From the NCBI GenBank assembly GCA_938030585.1, contig CALHIA010000093.1:1-7631 (forward strand): a stretch of 7,631 nucleotides of DNA, in the 5' to 3' direction. Position numbers and translations under genes: made by a program. The notes beneath the pieces are model-generated. The model was not told the DNA's origin and did not search any database. It worked only from the letters and a program-made list of their open reading frames with translations. Each line of letters begins with the position of its first letter. Within the stretch, counting starts at the first letter, position 1. The stretch is from an uncultured Candidatus Saccharibacteria bacterium. Lineage in GTDB: Bacteria > Patescibacteriota > Saccharimonadia > Saccharimonadales > Saccharimonadaceae. Below, in pieces: positions 4,083-7,631 of this stretch.

Positions 4083-6248
4083 ATGGATATTATCAACCCT
4101 ACTGGCAAGCAAACCTTTAGCTTGTCGAGAGATTTTTGTGGTAAGAAGCTCACGATTGAAGTAAATCGCGTCGGTTTTCGCACTACCAGCTCGGTTCTTG
4201 TCACCTACGGTGATACTGTGGTACTCGGCTCAGTGGTCGTCAGTGAAAAACCGGTGGTGCAAGATTTCTTCCCGCTCTCGATCGATTACGAAGAAAAGTT
4301 CTATGCTTCTGGTAAGATCTCTAGTTCGAAGTTTATTAAGCGTGAAGGTAAGCCAGCCGACGAGGCTATTCTGGTCGGCCGTCTGATCGATCGCCCGATC
4401 CGCCCACTCTTCCCGAAAGGCTATCGCCAAGAAGTTCAGGTGGTCACTACTGTACTTTCGATGGACCCAAACTTCCGTCCCGATATGGTTGCTATGGTGG
4501 CTGCTTCTTCAGCTCTTTTGAATGCCGGCGTACCTTTCGACGGGCCAATCGCCGGTGTACGCATTGGTCGTGTGAATGGTGAATTTAAGGCCTTCTTGAG
4601 CCCTGAAGAGCGCGAAGCTTCTGATCTCGACCTTGTAGTTGCCGTGAAGGATGATAAGGTGATGATGGTGGAAGCTGGTGCGAATGAAGTTTCCGAATCT
4701 GTCATTATCGATGCAATGCGTTGGGCGGTTGAAATGGTTCAGCCAGCTCTCGAGCTTCAAAAATCCCTGAAGGCTGAATTAAATGTCGTAGAAAAACCAT
4801 TTGAACTAGCCTTGCCAGATCCAGCCATTCAAGAAAAAGTTGACGCTTGGACTAAGGTTCACTTCGTCGGCGCAGATGGTAAACTTGGCACCAAAATTCG
4901 TGGTAACGTTCTCGATCGTAAGCGTGCCGCTGATGAACTCCGTGCTGAGATGGATGCCGAATTTGCCCTCGAGCTTGGTCAGGGTGAAACTGATGAAGAA
5001 AAAATCGCCGATTATGAAGCTAATCTTCAATCTGCCTATCATGATGCCTTTGAATTGGCTATTCATCATGAAGTCCGCCGTGCTATTGTCGAAGAGTCCG
5101 TTCGCCCAGATGGCCGCAAATTGGATGAAGTTCGTCCACTCAGTTCGCAGGTTGGTATTTTGCCACGCGTGCACGGTTCCTCTCTCTTTACCCGCGGTCT
5201 TACTCAGGCCATGAATATTGTCACCCTCGCTCCACTTTCCTATTCTCAGCTTGTCGATACCATGGAAGTTACTGATGGTACTCGTCGCTATATGCATCAC
5301 TATAATGCGCCAAGCTACACCGTTGGTGAAACTGGTCGTATCGGCGCTCCAGGTCGTCGTGAAATCGGCCACGGCTATCTAGCCGAACGCGCACTTATTC
5401 CGGTGCTTCCAGATATCGAAGAATTCCCATACGCCATTCGTTCAGTTACTGAAATCATGTCTCAGAACGGTTCTACCTCTATGGCGGCCACTTGTTCTTC
5501 CTGTCTCGCGCTTATGGATGCCGGCGTGCCAATCAAGCGCCCGGTCTCTGGTGTGGCTATGGGTCTGATGCTTGATGGTGAAACTCCACATGTTCTCACC
5601 GATCTTATGGACGCCGAAGATTTTGCCGGTGATATGGATTTCAAGGTCACTGGTACCGAGAATGGTATTACCGCTCTTCAGATGGATATGAAAGTTCATG
5701 GCTTGCCAGTTTCGATTCTCGAACAGGCCATTAGTCAATCTCATACTGGTCGTATGTTTATCTTGGAACATCTGAAATCTATTCTTCCGGCTCCACGTGC
5801 CAAGCTTTCTGAATATGCACCACGTATTGAAAAATTAATGGTCAAACAGGATAAGATCGGTGCTGTTATCGGTAAGGGCGGGGAAATGATTAACAAAATT
5901 ACCTCTGAAACTGGTGCTCAAGTCGATATCGATGATTCTGGTTTGATTACGGTTTCCGGTACTGATGCTGCTAAAATCGAACGTGCCGTCGAATGGATCA
6001 AATCTCTCGTCGAAGAGCCAGAAGTTGGTAAAATTTATACCGGTAAGGTCGTCAATATTAAAGATTTCGGTGCCTTCGTCAATATTATGCCAGGCATCGA
6101 TGGGATGCTGCATATCTCCCAGATTTCCGACAAGCGTGTCGAAAAAGTCGAAGATGTCTTGAAGCTAGGTGACGAGGTGAAAGTTCGCCTCGAAGCTATC
6201 GACGACAAGGGTCGTCTCTCCCTCTCGATGAAGCGTGTCGAACAATAA
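4083..6248 (+). CDS. pnp: Polyribonucleotide nucleotidyltransferase (PNPase)
   Basis: This trimeric enzyme degrades RNA 3'-5' by phosphorolysis, releasing nucleoside diphosphates, and takes part in mRNA turnover. The 721 residues match the normal length (E. coli 711). Domains in order: the first RNase PH core (about 8-230, with FFPLSIDYEEKFYASGKI and the GRLIDRPIRPLFP motif), the helical linker (about 240-350), and the second, catalytic RNase PH core starting at SVRPDGRKLDEVRPL. The latter includes GRREIGHGYLAERAL and EIMSQNGSTSMA. The catalytic residues equivalent to E. coli Asp486, Asp492 and Lys494 are present as Asp513, Asp519 and Lys521 (GDMDFK). A KH domain with GKGG at 597-600 and an S1 domain from about 649 to the end complete it, with no acidic tail. 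The ATG at 4083 is chosen over the longer TTG-initiated frame because the N-terminus aligns with the family, an SD precedes it, and the upstream frame overlaps the promoter. Confidence 0.98.
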   Translation: MDIINPTGKQTFSLSRDFCGKKLTIEVNRVGFRTTSSVLVTYGDTVVLGSVVVSEKPVVQDFFPLSIDYEEKFYASGKISSSKFIKREGKPADEAILVGRLIDRPIRPLFPKGYRQEVQVVTTVLSMDPNFRPDMVAMVAASSALLNAGVPFDGPIAGVRIGRVNGEFKAFLSPEEREASDLDLVVAVKDDKVMMVEAGANEVSESVIIDAMRWAVEMVQPALELQKSLKAELNVVEKPFELALPDPAIQEKVDAWTKVHFVGADGKLGTKIRGNVLDRKRAADELRAEMDAEFALELGQGETDEEKIADYEANLQSAYHDAFELAIHHEVRRAIVEESVRPDGRKLDEVRPLSSQVGILPRVHGSSLFTRGLTQAMNIVTLAPLSYSQLVDTMEVTDGTRRYMHHYNAPSYTVGETGRIGAPGRREIGHGYLAERALIPVLPDIEEFPYAIRSVTEIMSQNGSTSMAATCSSCLALMDAGVPIKRPVSGVAMGLMLDGETPHVLTDLMDAEDFAGDMDFKVTGTENGITALQMDMKVHGLPVSILEQAISQSHTGRMFILEHLKSILPAPRAKLSEYAPRIEKLMVKQDKIGAVIGKGGEMINKITSETGAQVDIDDSGLITVSGTDAAKIERAVEWIKSLVEEPEVGKIYTGKVVNIKDFGAFVNIMPGIDGMLHISQISDKRVEKVEDVLKLGDEVKVRLEAIDDKGRLSLSMKRVEQ

Positions 6249-6256
6249 AGAGAATA

Positions 6257-6295
6257 AATAAAATAGCGCGGCCTGTCCGCGTTATTTTATTATAG
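6257..6295 (+). terminator. Intrinsic terminator of pnp
   Basis: A 15-bp stem (6257-6271 with 6277-6291, one G-U pair) has a CGCGG/CCGCG core and a CCTGT loop, beginning 8 nt after the pnp stop codon. The 3' arm is itself the T-rich tract (TTATTTTATT). A further hairpin (ATAGGA / TCCTAT, 6292-6308) follows immediately. Confidence 0.82.
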
Positions 6296-6350
6296 GACAA
6301 AATCCTATTTGGTAGAGTAGAGTTTAATTAAATAGGGAACTATCAATGTA

Positions 6351-6381
6351 AAAAAATAACCCCAGTAGGGGGTTATTTTTT
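6351..6381. terminator. Symmetric bidirectional terminator between convergent genes
   Basis: A perfect 13-bp inverted repeat (6351-6363 with 6369-6381) has an AACCCC/GGGGTT core, an AGTAG loop, six A's on the left and six T's on the right. Either strand therefore yields a hairpin followed by a U tract. It lies 16 nt past the stop codon of the minus-strand gene at 6398 and backs up the pnp terminator. Confidence 0.9.
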
Positions 6382-6397
6382 AAAGTACTATTTATGT

Positions 6398-7159
6398 TTA
6401 AACGTCGTGCAAGTTACCATTTTTGTCGATACACTTGGTTTGGAGGATTTTAATCTGGCTTATTGCGTAATCCGTAATTCCGCGAATCGCCTCGCGTTTA
6501 TGTTCGTCGAGTTCATCACATTGAAGTACGCCATTTCCTTCATAGAGAACACTCCACGCTCCTAGTGGGTTTGCACGATAAAATACGGCTGGGCCACCAG
6601 AATATGGGATTGCTTCGGTCATTTCATAATGGTTGTTTTGATCGTAATACGAGCCTTCACTATATTTAGATCCCACCGCAATTATATATTTAGCATCTTT
6701 AGTGGTAAAAACCTCACCGACGCGCGCGGTAGTCCAAACGGTTTTGTATTTTTTTAAATATTCATCATTAGGGTCTACTGGACGCTCTCCGCCACTATCA
6801 GATTTGACGGTTTGTCTTAGCAGTTCAAGCTCTGCGAACATTGGCATCGGCTTCACAATCTCTTTCACTGTCACATTGTCCTGCTTCACGTCAGTGATTT
6901 TGGTTTGAGTCGCTTCTTCGTATTTTGCAATCGATTCATTCGCAGATTTGACTTTTTCTTTCGATTCCACGAGTTCTTCGTTTAGCTTCTTAGCATCCTT
7001 ATTTTTTGAAGTATAAACATAGGCTAGTGTAGCTAGTGAAGCGATTGTGGTGATAGCAAAGCAGATTGCTAGGACTTTCGAGAGTCCAGATCTACTCTTC
7101 ACTGGAGCTGGTTCGCTGTGCACGTAATTGTTGGTTGCGTTGAAATTATTTTCTTCCAT
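6398..7159 (-). CDS. Hypothetical single-pass membrane protein, paralogue of its upstream neighbour
   Basis: This 253-residue protein is of unknown function. Residues 1-26 are polar (cytosolic side, with KSRSGLSK just before the membrane). Residues about 27-49 form one hydrophobic helix without a lipobox. Residues about 52-85 are Lys/Glu-rich and probably a coiled-coil stalk. Residues about 98-250 form a compact domain with VFTTKDAKYIIAVG (150-163), a Tyr-rich stretch, PLGAWSVLYEGNG and QCDELDE. Cys214 and Cys243 are 29 residues apart, exactly as in the neighbouring protein. With this topology the domain should be outside the membrane, where the pair could form a disulfide; this is inference. 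The ATG has AAGGA (7169-7165) 5 nt upstream. Only 13 nt separate it from the preceding gene, so they form one operon. A role at the cell surface is plausible but unproven. Confidence 0.88.
   Translation of the reverse strand: MEENNFNATNNYVHSEPAPVKSRSGLSKVLAICFAITTIASLATLAYVYTSKNKDAKKLNEELVESKEKVKSANESIAKYEEATQTKITDVKQDNVTVKEIVKPMPMFAELELLRQTVKSDSGGERPVDPNDEYLKKYKTVWTTARVGEVFTTKDAKYIIAVGSKYSEGSYYDQNNHYEMTEAIPYSGGPAVFYRANPLGAWSVLYEGNGVLQCDELDEHKREAIRGITDYAISQIKILQTKCIDKNGNLHDV
6845..6862. repeat. 18-bp direct repeat shared by the two paralogues (copy 1)
   Basis: These 18 bases, encoding EIVKPM on the minus strand, are identical to 7614-7631 at the right edge. The second copy may extend further outside the window. 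Flanking sequence differs, so this is a conserved junction between stalk and domain or a recombination point. Confidence 0.85.
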
Positions 7160-7172
7160 AGTCTTCCTTATT

Positions 7173-7631
7173 TTATAATGCTACCAATTCATTATTTTTT
7201 GATCTATCGAGACATTTCATTTCGGTGCCGTAACCATTTTTTCTAAAGTCGGCGTTCGCACTACGCATTACCGCTCTAAATTCTTCTGGAAGTTCGTCGC
7301 AGAATCCAGCCATCTGTCCTTCAGAACCTAGCTTCCAGGCTCCGCTTGCTAGATCACGATACCAATATGCACCATAATTACCGTACCTGTGGTCATAAGC
7401 ATCATTACCGTAGTCATCTTTGTAGCGATAAACGTGCAGAGGGTTTATTTGGGCGACCATGTATTTACCATCGCTAGTAGTGAAGAGATCTTCGATGACT
7501 GGTTCTGCCCACATATCGATAATGGTATGGCCAGCTTCATCTTTTGAATTTATTGCTTTATAGCTATGCTTTTTTAGCTCATCTTTTAGGATATTCATGC
7601 CAGCATTTATCGCCATCGGCTTCACAATCTC
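7173..7631 (-). CDS. Hypothetical protein, 5' end cut by the window edge, paralogue of the 6398-7159 product
   Basis: The frame is open to the right edge (first visible residues EIVKPM), so the N-terminus is missing; a GTG at 7625 is not a credible start. The visible part of about 153 residues matches the C-terminal domain of the downstream gene in order: EIVKPM, LFTTSDGKYMVAQ, a Tyr-rich segment (YRYKDDYGNDAYDHRYGNYG), YRDLASGAWKL, FCDELPEEFRA and MKCLDRSKN. The two Cys are 29 residues apart in both proteins. By analogy the missing part probably carries a membrane anchor and stalk. No family is recognised. The unusually Tyr/Asp/Gly-rich stretch suggests an exposed loop or binding surface. 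The gene is the promoter-proximal member of the pair; its promoter lies outside the window. Confidence 0.8.
   Translation of the reverse strand, partial: EIVKPMAINAGMNILKDELKKHSYKAINSKDEAGHTIIDMWAEPVIEDLFTTSDGKYMVAQINPLHVYRYKDDYGNDAYDHRYGNYGAYWYRDLASGAWKLGSEGQMAGFCDELPEEFRAVMRSANADFRKNGYGTEMKCLDRSKNNELVAL
7614..7631. repeat. 18-bp direct repeat shared by the two paralogues (copy 2)
   Basis: This is the partner of 6845-6862, identical over all 18 bases and truncated by the window edge, so the real length of identity is unknown. Confidence 0.85.

Noticed and set aside
4806..5372. 188-codon open frame antisense to pnp
   Set aside because: It is a shadow of the pnp codon pattern, with no SD, no promoter and no coherent protein features.

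Overview
The window looks like a chromosomal segment of a reduced-genome bacterium of the Candidate Phyla Radiation/Patescibacteria, most likely Saccharibacteria-like. I infer this from the conserved informational neighbourhood (DHH-family protein - truB - rpsO - pnp), the compact gene spacing, the truncated TruB and the many short proteins without recognisable families. It uses the standard code. The taxonomic call is an inference from gene content and style, not the result of a search.

Layout. Bases 1-1722 (+) hold the 3' part of a gene entering from the left edge. Its product has the remnant of a DHH-phosphoesterase fold followed by a tail of about 450 residues rich in Pro, Gln, Ala and Ser. 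truB (tRNA pseudouridine-55 synthase) follows after 2 nt, and rpsO (ribosomal protein S15) follows truB. rpsO has its own promoter lying so close to the ATG that the mRNA should be essentially leaderless, and it ends in a strong intrinsic terminator. Bases 2955-3842 (-) encode an unrecognised 295-residue protein with its own promoter, Shine-Dalgarno (SD) sequence and terminator. It sits between rpsO and pnp, which are adjacent in many bacteria. Diverging from it is pnp (4083-6248, +), encoding a full-length PNPase. The pnp mRNA starts from an extended -10 promoter and carries a leader of about 78 nt that folds almost entirely into one long hairpin. Two terminators, one of them symmetric and bidirectional, separate pnp from two convergent minus-strand genes (6398-7159, and 7173 to the right edge). 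These encode paralogous proteins with a shared domain and a conserved cysteine pair; the complete one has an N-terminal membrane anchor.

How it fits together. The left two thirds is a translation and RNA-metabolism block: tRNA modification, the 30S subunit and 3'-5' RNA decay. Its three predicted promoters all share a TGn-extended -10. The most attractive regulatory element is the pnp leader hairpin. It resembles in architecture, not obviously in sequence, the RNase III/PNPase autoregulatory leader known from enterobacterial pnp. The right edge is accessory and appears to encode small cell-envelope proteins of unknown function.
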